Notes: generated from the sequence alone by a model not told the origin. A stretch of DNA of 64,000 nucleotides from Parabacteroides chongii (GCF_029581355.1 NZ_CP120849.1:404501-468500); one strand, 5' to 3'; positions 19,151-27,197 are shown, counted from the first letter of the stretch. Numbers and translations are program-made.

Positions 19151-20665
19151 TTAACCCAAAAACATTTTCTTCAGCACGTACATGATCAAAAACAGAGCAT
19201 AGAACATAGGATTAAAGGTACTCCAACTTCCCATTCCGCCTACAGAAAACAAATTATATAAAGCCGTTAACGAACCGGACGAAATGAGTGTAGCTTTACG
19301 TTTGATAATATCCTCATATTTAACCCATTGCCCTCCTGAATAACCCATACTTCCTTCCGGTACATAAATTGTCTCCAAAGAGAAACACGCGCCAAATACA
19401 TTCTCTTCAAAACCATCCGGCGCTTTCGATGGCAAAAAAGTAACATCTGTCAGTTTAGAACAACTATGGAACGCTTCTTTCCCTATCATCCTTACAGATG
19501 ACGGTATGATAACAGATGCCAGGGAAGTTTGAGAAAAAGCGGCCCGCTCTATGTTTGTAACAGAAGCAGGAATAGTTACCGACTGAAGAGCCGAGTGAGA
19601 AAAGGAACCGGCTCCGATCGTTTTCACCGAAAAAGGAATTTCTACCGACTTCAAAGCTGTCCCGTAAAATCCGGCAGCCCCAATCTTCTCCAATTCCGAT
19701 TTTCCGACAAACGTAACAGAAGATAACTTTTTACAATCCGTAAAGGCAGCACCTTCAATATTCGTCACTGAAGAAGGAACCTCTACCCACTCCAAAGGAG
19801 TTTTTGCGAAAGCTCCCACCCCAATCGTAGTCACTGAAGGCGGTATAGAAAAAGAAGTCAGAGCCGTCCTTGAAAAAGCCTGTTCACCAATTGTCTTCAG
19901 GTTCGAACCTCCAAAAGTGACCAACGACAGTCTTCTGCAGAGCCTAAAAGCCCCCTCACCGATAGCCGTCACAGAAGAAGGAATATTTACAGAAGTAATG
20001 GATGTTCTGGAGAAGGCGCCTGCCCCGATCTTTTCCAGCCTGATATTTTCGTGAAAAGCAACAGAAGTCAGCCTTCTGCATCCCTCAAAGGCAGCTTTCC
20101 CTATAGTCGTCACCGATATCGGGATAACAACCTCTTTGAGATCTGTTTCGTAGAAAGCCCATTCTCCGACCGTCTTCAAACGCGGCTTAGATGCAAATTT
20201 CACCGACGACAAATTCGGACACTCCCTAAAAGCAGCTTTTCCAATCCTTTCCACGGAAGCCGGAACACTGATAGAAGTCAAGTCTGTCTGATAGAAAGCA
20301 TATCCTCCGATAAACTTCAAATTGGAATCCTCAGCAAATGTGATGGATGACAAATTCGTACATTCAAAAAAGGCTCCTGTCCCGATCGAAGTCACAGACG
20401 ATGGAATTGTTACGGATTTCACATGCCTCATATCCTTAAACACTTGATTCGGAACAATAGGAACTCCCTCATCTATCACTATCTTAGTAACAGAACTCTT
20501 ATCATGGATACCGGCCTTTTTCCAGTCGTCAAAACCTCCATACATCAAAATGGTCAGCGTACCATCTTTCAGTTCATAACCAAAATCTTCAGCCGATAAT
20601 TTCCCGACCGAGAGTAATAGCAGACTCAATACCAACAGACCTTTGTTTATTTTCATGATACTCAT
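19151..20665 (-). CDS. BspA-type leucine-rich-repeat surface protein
   Basis: A signal peptide (MKINKGLLVLSLLLLSVGKLSA) is followed by about 13-15 tandem LRR_5 repeats of ~23 residues, with the pattern SVTSIGTGAFFECTNLSSIT. A C-terminal hydrophobic segment (MFYALFLIMYVLKKMFLG) may anchor it. BspA-like proteins mediate adhesion and protein-protein contact in oral and gut Bacteroidales; the target here is unknown. I start at MSIMKIN because an upstream in-frame start at 20695 gives an unlikely extra leader; MKIN at 20656 is equally possible. Co-transcribed with the propeller gene downstream. Confidence 0.85.
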   Translation of the reverse strand: MSIMKINKGLLVLSLLLLSVGKLSAEDFGYELKDGTLTILMYGGFDDWKKAGIHDKSSVTKIVIDEGVPIVPNQVFKDMRHVKSVTIPSSVTSIGTGAFFECTNLSSITFAEDSNLKFIGGYAFYQTDLTSISVPASVERIGKAAFRECPNLSSVKFASKPRLKTVGEWAFYETDLKEVVIPISVTTIGKAAFEGCRRLTSVAFHENIRLEKIGAGAFSRTSITSVNIPSSVTAIGEGAFRLCRRLSLVTFGGSNLKTIGEQAFSRTALTSFSIPPSVTTIGVGAFAKTPLEWVEVPSSVTNIEGAAFTDCKKLSSVTFVGKSELEKIGAAGFYGTALKSVEIPFSVKTIGAGSFSHSALQSVTIPASVTNIERAAFSQTSLASVIIPSSVRMIGKEAFHSCSKLTDVTFLPSKAPDGFEENVFGACFSLETIYVPEGSMGYSGGQWVKYEDIIKRKATLISSGSLTALYNLFSVGGMGSWSTFNPMFYALFLIMYVLKKMFLG

Positions 20666-20716
20666 TTTACAGGTTAACAATTTATTTAATGGCACAGATG
20701 ATCAAACTTATTTTCA

Positions 20717-20938
20717 TCAAGCACCTTGTTTACGAGCATATTCAATGATTAACTCATCAATTAAATAGTTATCGCCAAGACAATGAATATCACCTATTTT
20801 TTGACGTAAAACCTTATACAAATCAGATTGATAAAAAAGACGTAAGCCACGGCGACTGTCAATCTCCAGCCGTTTCGAGAATCCCATAATAATACGAGCA
20901 TACTTCATTTGAAGCAATATTTCATTTGCCTGAGACAT
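20717..20938 (-). CDS. DUF3791-like small protein, third gene of a possible toxin-antitoxin module
   Basis: A 73-residue protein (MSQANEILLQMKYARIIMGF ... IHCLGDNYLIDELIIEYARK). This pattern resembles the small proteins that accompany DUF3990 genes in Bacteroidales. It overlaps the end of the DUF3990 gene by 17 bp, pointing to translational coupling. I chose ATG 20938 over 20956 because the homology-like sequence starts there. Function inferred from context only. Confidence 0.65.
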   Translation of the reverse strand: MSQANEILLQMKYARIIMGFSKRLEIDSRRGLRLFYQSDLYKVLRQKIGDIHCLGDNYLIDELIIEYARKQGA

Positions 20939-21437
20939 ACAGACCTCCTTTCTCACTTAAATTTACAAATTCAACAAATTTGAGATTATTATCTATCATC
21001 TCTTGATTAATCAAGCACAACTGCCTGTTCGGATATTCAAAACTCAAACGTTTTAAGGCTTCTTCTTTTCCTATAAGGTTTGAAAAATATAATTCAACGG
21101 TATTGAACACACGGTCATTCGCTATACCACCTTCTACGACATCATAATCTCTCCACACAGGTATACCCCGACGACAAGAGATTACAAAATCCAACCAATC
21201 ATCATTATAACTATCGAAAGTCAGCACCTGATAGTTATTACGTACCAATTCCATATCCATCTCATACACATTAAGATAAGGAACCATCTTGGTAATAGCT
21301 GCGATCCTCAAAGCCCAATTAACAGCCTGTTCTTTCAAGTCAGTCACATAAAAGCCCTTGCCAAAATCCAGATTATCCCGACAAACACTAGCTAAAGGAA
21401 GATCCACACAGAACGTAGAACCATGATACACTTTCAT
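20922..21437 (-). CDS. DUF3990 protein, ADP-ribosyltransferase-like
   Basis: 171 aa. It begins MKVYHGS and contains LDFGKGFYVTDLKEQAVNWA, the arrangement (Y-H-G-S, then D-F-G-x-G-F-Y-x-T) that DUF3990 shares with ADP-ribosyltransferase folds. A later NTVELYFSN segment could hold a catalytic-type Glu. It is flanked by two small DUF3791-type genes that overlap it by 4 bp (ATGA) and 17 bp. This tight three-gene overlap resembles a toxin with small antitoxins. Enzyme activity and toxicity are inference; no target can be named. Confidence 0.75.
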   Translation of the reverse strand: MKVYHGSTFCVDLPLASVCRDNLDFGKGFYVTDLKEQAVNWALRIAAITKMVPYLNVYEMDMELVRNNYQVLTFDSYNDDWLDFVISCRRGIPVWRDYDVVEGGIANDRVFNTVELYFSNLIGKEEALKRLSFEYPNRQLCLINQEMIDNNLKFVEFVNLSEKGGLYVSGK

Positions 21438-21664
21438 ACAACCGTCCCTCCTTTCTCCCGATTATTCAAAGCTGTAATGACATCTTCTACAATATGCAGT
21501 TTGCTTTGAGTATGAAGCGCATCATAACAATCAAAAATCAATTCATCGATAAGTCCCTGCTTACTGAGTCTTTCATATATATCTTCCGGCAATTCATTCA
21601 ATTGAGCCGCCACATTTTCAATACAAAACACGGCAAATTCCATTTTCTTTTCTTCCAGCGTCAT
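21434..21664 (-). CDS. DUF3791 protein, likely partner of DUF3990
   Basis: 76 aa: MTLEEKKMEFAVFCIENVAA ... LIDELIFDCYDALHTQSKLHIVEDV, which fits DUF3791. I chose ATG 21664, preceded by an AAAAGG purine stretch; a TTG 30 nt upstream is less likely. Its stop overlaps the DUF3990 start (ATGA). First gene of the three-gene module. Confidence 0.75.
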   Translation of the reverse strand: MTLEEKKMEFAVFCIENVAAQLNELPEDIYERLSKQGLIDELIFDCYDALHTQSKLHIVEDVITALNNREKGGTVV

Positions 21665-21808
21665 GTCTTTTACCTTTTGAGATGATAAGGACAAATATAA
21701 TGAAAAGAATCATATCCAATAATAATCTTACCGTTTTTTCCAGCAATAGCCCCCCTGAAAACAAATGTAACATTATCGGAGAAAGTGATTCATCATACAT
21801 GCTACTTA

Positions 21809-22990
21809 TTACTTGAATTTGATTATCCTGACCACCGGATTATCATCCTCGACAAGATTTTTTGCTATCTTCATGCCATTTCCAGCCAGGCGTTTTCCGT
21901 TATAAGCACTTATCACAGATGATGCCTGAATAAATTCGGCAACCATATTCCTGCCGATGGCAGGCGATGCTTCCGGTGACCATCTTCCCTGGCTCCAGGC
22001 TCTCGTGTCATATTCTGCATCCAAAATCGGGACTTTCATTATCTCGCTGGTTTTAAAGTCATACATGAACGTTGGAATCGGCCCTCCTTTTAACGATTCA
22101 AAATCCAAAATAAGCGTACCTATCAACATAAATTTATCAGTTGTTACAAATGGTATCCATATATTACGAGGTTCAGAAACATGAACTGAAGGCTTGCGGG
22201 TCAGTAGGGGAATTAGCCCCTTGTCCGGAGATAGCTGAAACAGCGTATCAGATGATATATCAGCAATCATTAAATCCGGACCATAATGTATATTTTGAGG
22301 ATAACTAATTACAAAAGGTCTCCACATATTACCATCTAATTTTTGAGCTATTTTATTTGAATATCTTTTAGTAAAATGAATATCTAGTACAGAAATCAAA
22401 CTTCCGTCTTTTTTTGAGACAAGACGGTAAGGTGCTTCTTTTGTTTTATTTTCACGACCTGGTTCTATTATCACACCTTCATAAATAAGTAAAGATTCAT
22501 CATCAAAGTTGAAAATACTCATTTCATTATCAAATGTATTTATTTTCAATGTTCGTTTGTATTCTCCCTTCAGCGAATAAACCTGAATATATTGGGAACA
22601 CACATAGATTTCCTCTTTTTTCACATCCAAAATAGTACCTACATTAATCCATGTATATTCCTGCCCACTTTGCCCTTTATGATTAAAATGAGAATAGAGT
22701 TTTCCTGTTTTACGATCGAAAACAAATATATCTCCCCTCCGAGCTTCATGTACAAGAATATATTTATCTGTAACAGCAGAAAGTGCAGCCATTTCGCCCA
22801 ATAAAATATCATCCGTTGTCTCCAACGGCACATATTCGATATCAGCCATATCCTGAAGACGTAATTTCTTTTGGGGATAGTCTTTTGAAAAATCGAACAC
22901 CGGCAAATCCCCAGTCTTTGATTGCGGACTTACAATTTGACTGCTCACTAAGAAAAGTATGAGCAATAAGATTACGTTTTTCTTCTTCAT
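21809..22990 (-). CDS. 6-bladed beta-propeller secreted protein (paralogue 2)
   Basis: A hydrophobic export signal (MKKKNVILLLILFLVSSQIVS) is followed by a propeller: ADIEYVPLETTDDILLGEM, the loop NHKGQSGQEYTWINV (in place of GQGPGEY) and the C-terminal tail EDDNPVVRIIKFK. No lipobox Cys is present, unlike paralogues 1 and 3, so it is probably soluble in the periplasm or released. 393 aa. The partner and ligand are unknown. Directly upstream lies the decayed copy of the lipoprotein/peptidase pair. Confidence 0.82.
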   Translation of the reverse strand: MKKKNVILLLILFLVSSQIVSPQSKTGDLPVFDFSKDYPQKKLRLQDMADIEYVPLETTDDILLGEMAALSAVTDKYILVHEARRGDIFVFDRKTGKLYSHFNHKGQSGQEYTWINVGTILDVKKEEIYVCSQYIQVYSLKGEYKRTLKINTFDNEMSIFNFDDESLLIYEGVIIEPGRENKTKEAPYRLVSKKDGSLISVLDIHFTKRYSNKIAQKLDGNMWRPFVISYPQNIHYGPDLMIADISSDTLFQLSPDKGLIPLLTRKPSVHVSEPRNIWIPFVTTDKFMLIGTLILDFESLKGGPIPTFMYDFKTSEIMKVPILDAEYDTRAWSQGRWSPEASPAIGRNMVAEFIQASSVISAYNGKRLAGNGMKIAKNLVEDDNPVVRIIKFK

Positions 22991-23037
22991 GGCATTTTAT
23001 TTCATAAGGTTAATATTATACTAGCCACTCAAATATC

Positions 23038-23445
23038 TCGAAAGATACACATTATTCCGAATATTTCGTAAATTAAAGAATAAAAATTACTTAATCACTC
23101 CACTTTCTCCATAACCAGTAAACGAAAGGCAACAAAAGCAAAACCAGCATCCATTTACCAGTATACCTCGATTCATGTTTTGTAATCGTTTTCTCTGTTG
23201 ACACACCGGTATTCATGACTTGCTTCCGGAATTACGTGTAACACAGCCGGATAATCCTGCCATTGCCAAAAACAAATAAAGAACGGTTCTCATTTGATTA
23301 TCACTTGACGACGGTTCTTTCTCTTTAACTTCAAAGATAAATGAATAAACCCACGGCGACAGTACCTGGTCAAAGTTCAATCGACTTTCTTGTAAAGCCT
23401 CCAACAGCCGACAACAATTTATATTCTTTAAAAGATACAATGAAA
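23038..23445 (-). pseudogene. Decayed copy of the spanin-like lipoprotein and M15 peptidase 3' end
   Basis: The sequence closely matches 24835-25460 but lacks 238 bp, exactly the stretch between two CTTGCTT repeats in the intact copy (25016-25022 and 25254-25260). One CTTGCTT remains, the signature of slipped or recombinational deletion. 238 is not a multiple of 3, so the lipoprotein frame is broken. The start MRTVLYLFLAMAGLSGC and the 3' segment encoding the membrane anchor survive separately. The peptidase part is more diverged and frameshifted (LNFDQVLSPWVYSFIF versus LNFDQVIYNRRRNFIH). Confidence 0.85.
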
Positions 23446-23583
23446 GCATTAACAATGCTACAAAGCTTTTATCTGAATAATATTTTGTTTCTCAGCAGGA
23501 AATACTATTTTTGCATTTACTAAGCAGCCGCTCAGTGAACGGCCGCTCAGTAAATTCCATAATAACAGAAATAACAAAGATAT
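23446..23583. other. Intergenic, includes an inverted repeat
   Basis: Near 23525-23551 the sequence AGCCGCTCAGTGAACGGCCGCTCAG holds a repeated GCCGCTCAGT core (two copies 16 bp apart) and a short GC-rich dyad (ACGGCCGC). No gene is visible. It may mark the junction of the rearrangement between the two cassette copies. Confidence 0.35.
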
Positions 23584-24771
23584 TCATTTCAATTTCATTT
23601 TAAGAATAATAGGATTACTTTCTTCTGTCAACTGTAAAGAAAATGGAGAATTACCTTCTTCAAAAAACATATATGAATTAATTGGCAGATATAAAAACTC
23701 ACCATCACAAAAGCTATACGGTAATAAAGCTTTTAAATCTATCATACTCAAAAAAGAATCTAAGTCATTTTGATATTTATTAGTAAAACATAAATTTTTA
23801 TTATCCGACATAGAATAAACTCCAACACCTTCATCTTTCCCCTTTTTCATTCTATAAACTAGATATTTATTCCCCAAAAACAATTCTTGTAATAAAGTTT
23901 TAGTATCATATATATTCAAATAATCTTTATCCAAATAATATAAATGAACAAAAGTTCTATAATCCCAAGAATTATCTCCTAAGTTAAATACATATTTAGG
24001 TAAAAAATTCGACTTTTCTTTATTAAAAATAAACAAGGTATCCATATATAGATTTTTAAACCAGAAAGAATCATCGAGCTTCCCTGTTAAAAAATCAGCA
24101 GTTTCAAGTTCTGCAATAACACCCCGATATTCAGCCTTTTCATCTTTTCCATAATTCTCATAACAATAAACAAGTTCATTACTATTCGCATCTTCCCCAT
24201 ATAATAGATAATCACCATTAGGATTACACAATTCTCCTTTTTGTGGTAGCAAATTCGACAATTGATAAAATAGTATATCTCCCTGATAACTTACTAGTTT
24301 TTTTAACCTACTATTTATCTCACTCTTCTCTTTTTTTAAGAACTCTCCCCCATAAGTATAATTATATATATAACCCGAACCATTAAAAGCGATTACTGAT
24401 TTTTCATCATTACATATAAATGAGGTATGGCAAAATGCCTCACCTGGTCCATTTCCCACATCAAATAAAGGTTTTACATAAGTTCCATTAGAAGAAAATA
24501 TATAGATAGATGGATCATTATCGCATCTAATGAACAATAAACTATCAGCTACATATAACTGAACAATATCCTTTAATAGTTTTGTATCAGAAAGAGGTAT
24601 ATACGTAATTTCATCTATAAATGAAGATAACTTTACCGGTTCATTTTCATATTTCACATTGGACAAGTCTATATACTCTTGTCTATTTACTACTTCCTCT
24701 TTTTGCTTTAATTCAGATTTACACCCGCACAAAAACAACAAAAGAATAAATACTATTTTTTTTCTATCCAT
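23584..24771 (-). CDS. 6-bladed beta-propeller lipoprotein (paralogue 3), AT-rich
   Basis: A lipoprotein signal (MDRKKIVFILLLFLCGC) precedes propeller sequence: DEITYIPLSDTKLLKDI, the loop DVGNGPGEAFCHTSF and the family tail ESNPIILKMKLK. The gene is visibly richer in A+T than its neighbours (many AAT, ATA, TTA codons), which suggests separate origin or transfer. It sits between the intact and decayed copies of the lipoprotein/peptidase cassette, i.e. between direct repeats. I chose ATG 24771; the in-frame start at 24861 adds 30 residues with a second hydrophobic stretch overlapping the repeat. 395 aa. Confidence 0.8.
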   Translation of the reverse strand: MDRKKIVFILLLFLCGCKSELKQKEEVVNRQEYIDLSNVKYENEPVKLSSFIDEITYIPLSDTKLLKDIVQLYVADSLLFIRCDNDPSIYIFSSNGTYVKPLFDVGNGPGEAFCHTSFICNDEKSVIAFNGSGYIYNYTYGGEFLKKEKSEINSRLKKLVSYQGDILFYQLSNLLPQKGELCNPNGDYLLYGEDANSNELVYCYENYGKDEKAEYRGVIAELETADFLTGKLDDSFWFKNLYMDTLFIFNKEKSNFLPKYVFNLGDNSWDYRTFVHLYYLDKDYLNIYDTKTLLQELFLGNKYLVYRMKKGKDEGVGVYSMSDNKNLCFTNKYQNDLDSFLSMIDLKALLPYSFCDGEFLYLPINSYMFFEEGNSPFSLQLTEESNPIILKMKLK

Positions 24772-24834
24772 AATAAGAGTCATTAAAAGAGTATACCAAA
24801 AACAACTTACAAACATTTTATCAAAATAAGGTAT

Positions 24835-25460
24835 CCGAAAGATACACATTATTCCGAACATTTCGTAAATAAAAGAATAAAAATTACTTAATCACTCCAC
24901 TTTCTCCATAACCAGTAAACGAAAGGCAACAAAAACAAAACCAGCATCCATTTACCAGTATACCTCGATTCATGTTTTGTAATCGTTTTCTCTGTTGACA
25001 CACCGGTATTCATGACTTGCTTTTTTGTCGTAGCCAGTCCCGCAGAAAGTATTTCTGCCGAATCTGCCACATTCCATTCTTCCGTTGCATACACAACACG
25101 CTCCACATGCTGTTTCCCCGAACTATCCGGTAAAGAAAAAGAAATCTCCTTCAACCGGGAGGTTCCCCGTAACCGGGTCTGTCGATTATAATGCAAACAG
25201 GATGTATCCAACCGGGTATACGTCATTGAATCCTTATACGCAGAAAACTGTTCCTTGCTTCCGGAATTACGTGTAACACAGCCGGATAATCCTGCCATTG
25301 CCAAAAACAAATAAAGAACGGTTCTCATTTGATTATCACTTGACGACGGTTCTTTCCCTTTAACTTCAAAGACAAATGGATGAAATTACGGCGACGATTA
25401 TAAATCACCTGATCGAAATTCAACCCACTTCTCTGCAAGGCATTAAACAGATAACAATTA
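24835..25460. repeat. Intact copy of the direct repeat shared with 23038-23445
   Basis: From GAAAGATACACATTATTCCG through the whole lipoprotein gene into the peptidase gene, this stretch is nearly identical to 23038-23445 apart from the 238-bp deletion there. Boundaries are approximate because divergence grows towards the peptidase side. Confidence 0.8.
24888..25328 (-). CDS. Lipoprotein with C-terminal membrane helix, unimolecular-spanin-like
   Basis: 146 aa. The N-terminal lipoprotein signal MRTVLYLFLAMAGLSGC gives Cys17; a polar, mainly beta or extended stretch (about 18-125) follows, then one C-terminal transmembrane helix (KWMLVLFLLPFVYWLWRKW, about 126-144). Lipid in the outer membrane plus a helix in the inner membrane is the architecture of phage u-spanins (T1 gp11 type), which fuse the two membranes in the last step of lysis. 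It overlaps the M15 peptidase stop by 4 bp (ATGA) and follows a holin-like gene. No sequence homology is claimed; the call rests on topology and context. Confidence 0.7.
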   Translation of the reverse strand: MRTVLYLFLAMAGLSGCVTRNSGSKEQFSAYKDSMTYTRLDTSCLHYNRQTRLRGTSRLKEISFSLPDSSGKQHVERVVYATEEWNVADSAEILSAGLATTKKQVMNTGVSTEKTITKHESRYTGKWMLVLFLLPFVYWLWRKWSD

Positions 25461-25804
25461 TCCAATGTATAAATATCGACAGCCTCACCGGTCAAATGTT
25501 GTGAATTTTTGACACCTCCCACCAAACGGTTCAGTTCCTCGCAACGATACCCGCTGCTAATATGCATGCCTTCAGAACAACCGGCATATCTACGGAGCGG
25601 CTCTAATAAATTTTTAACCAGATTCCGGATCGCCTTCCGTGCCTCCGGTGTCGGTGTATTTTCCAATCCCCGTTCTACAGCCACTGCACTATACATAAAC
25701 TCTCCCATATAAAAATGGTCACTGATCCAATCCGGATGCTTAGTCCTCCAAGCCTGTTGTTGTGCACTCAAAGGAGACTCAAATATGAACTCTTTATCTT
25801 CCAT
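25325..25804 (-). CDS. M15-family peptidoglycan peptidase (endolysin-like)
   Basis: 159 aa, no signal peptide. The zinc-peptidase M15_3 pattern is complete: SSGYRCEELNRLVGG, then SQHLTGEAVDIY (S-x-H-x-x-G-x-A-x-D, about 112-123), and the third ligand His in NFIHLSLK. Such enzymes cut the peptide stems of peptidoglycan. Lack of an export signal fits a holin-dependent endolysin. It overlaps the holin-like gene by 11 bp and the spanin-like lipoprotein gene by 4 bp, so the three are translationally linked. Similar genes occur in Bacteroidales outside obvious prophages. Confidence 0.88.
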   Translation of the reverse strand: MEDKEFIFESPLSAQQQAWRTKHPDWISDHFYMGEFMYSAVAVERGLENTPTPEARKAIRNLVKNLLEPLRRYAGCSEGMHISSGYRCEELNRLVGGVKNSQHLTGEAVDIYTLDNCYLFNALQRSGLNFDQVIYNRRRNFIHLSLKLKGKNRRQVIIK

Positions 25805-26000
25805 GTTCGTTTTTTTTGATTTTATATGAATAATCTACACCAAACAACGCTCCGGCAAACGTGCTGATCTCTCCGAAAGCCACTAATACGCTATTATGAA
25901 TTTCTCCGGCCGGAGCAATCCAAAAACCGGAAAAGACCAAAGTAATGCCGGCTGCACAAAGCAGCACGGCCATTACCAATTGTACATTCATCTTTTTCAT
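25794..26000 (-). CDS. Small two-helix membrane protein, holin-like
   Basis: 68 aa with two predicted transmembrane helices (about 5-27, MAVLLCAAGITLVFSGFW; about 38-58, VLVAFGEISTFAGALFGV) and a charged C-terminus (YKIKKNEHGR). Size, topology and position directly before a signal-less M15 peptidase fit a class II holin. It overlaps the peptidase start by 11 bp and follows the HU-like gene by 10 bp. Confidence 0.65.
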   Translation of the reverse strand: MKKMNVQLVMAVLLCAAGITLVFSGFWIAPAGEIHNSVLVAFGEISTFAGALFGVDYSYKIKKNEHGR

Positions 26001-26010
26001 TCCGAATGCT

Positions 26011-26454
26011 TTACTCGATTACAGGACGGTCATCCTCACCACCGGAATTATCAGCCTTTTCCACTTCCGGAACAATCAGCGAATATCCCATTGTCTTTTT
26101 TGTCTCACGCAGGTCAAATCCGGGAGTAAATACGATCTTCGGAGCACGAATCAGACTTGCAGAGAACTTCTTTTTATCTTCTATGCCCTCGCTCCCGACC
26201 GTAATACGGAAATTGCCAAATTCTCCCAACTGAACAATACGACCATCCTGCAATTCCAAATCCAGAATATAATTCAGATTATCCAGTACCGCTTTCACAT
26301 CCGCACTCGATACCGTACTTCTTGCAGCAATCAACTTGCACAAACGTCTGAGGTCTGTAAACCCGGTACTTTTCGATACCGCATAATACAACTTCGGAGA
26401 ATCTTTCTTTCCCGGTTCCGACGGACGCAGAACCAATTTGTAACCTTGTGCCAT
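26011..26454 (-). CDS. HU-like DNA-binding protein
   Basis: 147 aa. It belongs to the HU/IHF-like family common in Bacteroidales: RLCKLIAARSTVSSADVKAVLDNLNYILDLELQDGRIVQLGEFGNFRITVGSEG, with the strand-loop-strand arm around residues 90-115 and a C-terminal acidic tail (ADNSGGEDDRPVIE). I chose ATG 26454 (MAQGYKLVLRP), which fits the family start; the in-frame start at 26526 adds a spurious hydrophobic leader. First gene of the holin/peptidase/spanin-like cassette, 10 bp upstream of the holin-like gene; it could regulate it or organise DNA. Confidence 0.88.
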   Translation of the reverse strand: MAQGYKLVLRPSEPGKKDSPKLYYAVSKSTGFTDLRRLCKLIAARSTVSSADVKAVLDNLNYILDLELQDGRIVQLGEFGNFRITVGSEGIEDKKKFSASLIRAPKIVFTPGFDLRETKKTMGYSLIVPEVEKADNSGGEDDRPVIE

Positions 26455-26491
26455 AATTAAAAATGTTTTTAGTGAATAATTAAGTACAGCA

Positions 26492-26499
26492 CAAAGATA
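26492..26499 (-). promoter_or_regulatory. -7 element of the HU/lysis-like cassette
   Basis: Minus-strand TATCTTTG, matching TAnnTTTG, 38 bp upstream of the HU-like ATG; a TTG lies 24 bp further upstream, which is longer than the usual spacer. Confidence 0.45.
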
Positions 26500-26628
26500 T
26501 ACCGGCAAAAAAAGGATAAAAAGCAACAGGAACTTACATGTATAAGATGATTTTCAACTTCAAAGAGTCAACAGCCCAGCAACCATTACACTCCCGTTGC
26601 TTTTCAGAAATCTAAAATTTTAACATCT

Positions 26629-27087
26629 TTATTCTATTGCTATCTTCTCGAATAACTCATACAAGTCATCCGTATCTGCTCTTGCATATCGGATTTTATC
26701 CGATAAATACTTCACTTTCAGATCAACATTAAATCCGAGCTTAACAGCGAATGCCAACTTCGTATAAGATGTTTTACGCTTTTTATCCGGTCGTTCCAAA
26801 AGGCTCAGGATACGGATAAACAATGCTTCATCCTTCACGTCGTAAAGAAACTCTCCTAAAACAGTATCATTGCGCACAAAATCGATAAAACGCTGACGTT
26901 CACTTTTAATCAGGCTAACAAAAAAATCACGATACGCCGGACTCAGATTTCTCCAATCCGAAAAAGCCAAAGTAAAGGAATCTTTATAAAAGCCCTCCTT
27001 TTCCTCTGGTAACAAATTATTCACATGTTGCTGATAAACACAAACAGCTGGTTGGGCACCCAGCAATGCCATTAATAACTTTTTCAT
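26629..27087 (-). CDS. Hypothetical protein, not recognised
   Basis: 152 aa, mainly helical and charged (EGFYKDSFTLAFSDWRNLSP ... ALFIRILSLLERPDKKRKTS). The N-terminus (MKKLLMALLGAQPAVCVYQQ) is mildly hydrophobic but not a convincing signal peptide. No domain is recognised. It lies 174 bp upstream of the HU-like gene on the same strand. Codon use looks coding throughout and no overlapping gene competes. Confidence 0.6.
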   Translation of the reverse strand: MKKLLMALLGAQPAVCVYQQHVNNLLPEEKEGFYKDSFTLAFSDWRNLSPAYRDFFVSLIKSERQRFIDFVRNDTVLGEFLYDVKDEALFIRILSLLERPDKKRKTSYTKLAFAVKLGFNVDLKVKYLSDKIRYARADTDDLYELFEKIAIE

Positions 27088-27197
27088 AACATTCTTAGAA
27101 GGTTGAATAGCCCTTCACCCCTCAAGCCACCAAACAAGATAACAAGGCCTGTAAAGAGGATTTAAATCCAGCTCTTCCAGCATCTTTTTCAGTGGCT

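Noticed and set aside
21618..21800. 60-aa minus-strand ORF with a hydrophobic stretch
   Set aside because: Overlaps the start of the DUF3791 gene, has no ribosome-site support and ends in an unrelated frame; it could be a real small membrane protein but I cannot support it.
23213..23455. 80-aa minus-strand ORF containing a lipoprotein signal
   Set aside because: It is the frameshifted remnant of the spanin-like gene fused to out-of-frame peptidase sequence; listed as a pseudogene instead.
20717..27087. Complete prophage covering the HU/holin/peptidase genes
   Set aside because: No capsid, terminase, portal, tail or integrase genes are present between the flanking genes; only a lysis-like cassette is seen.
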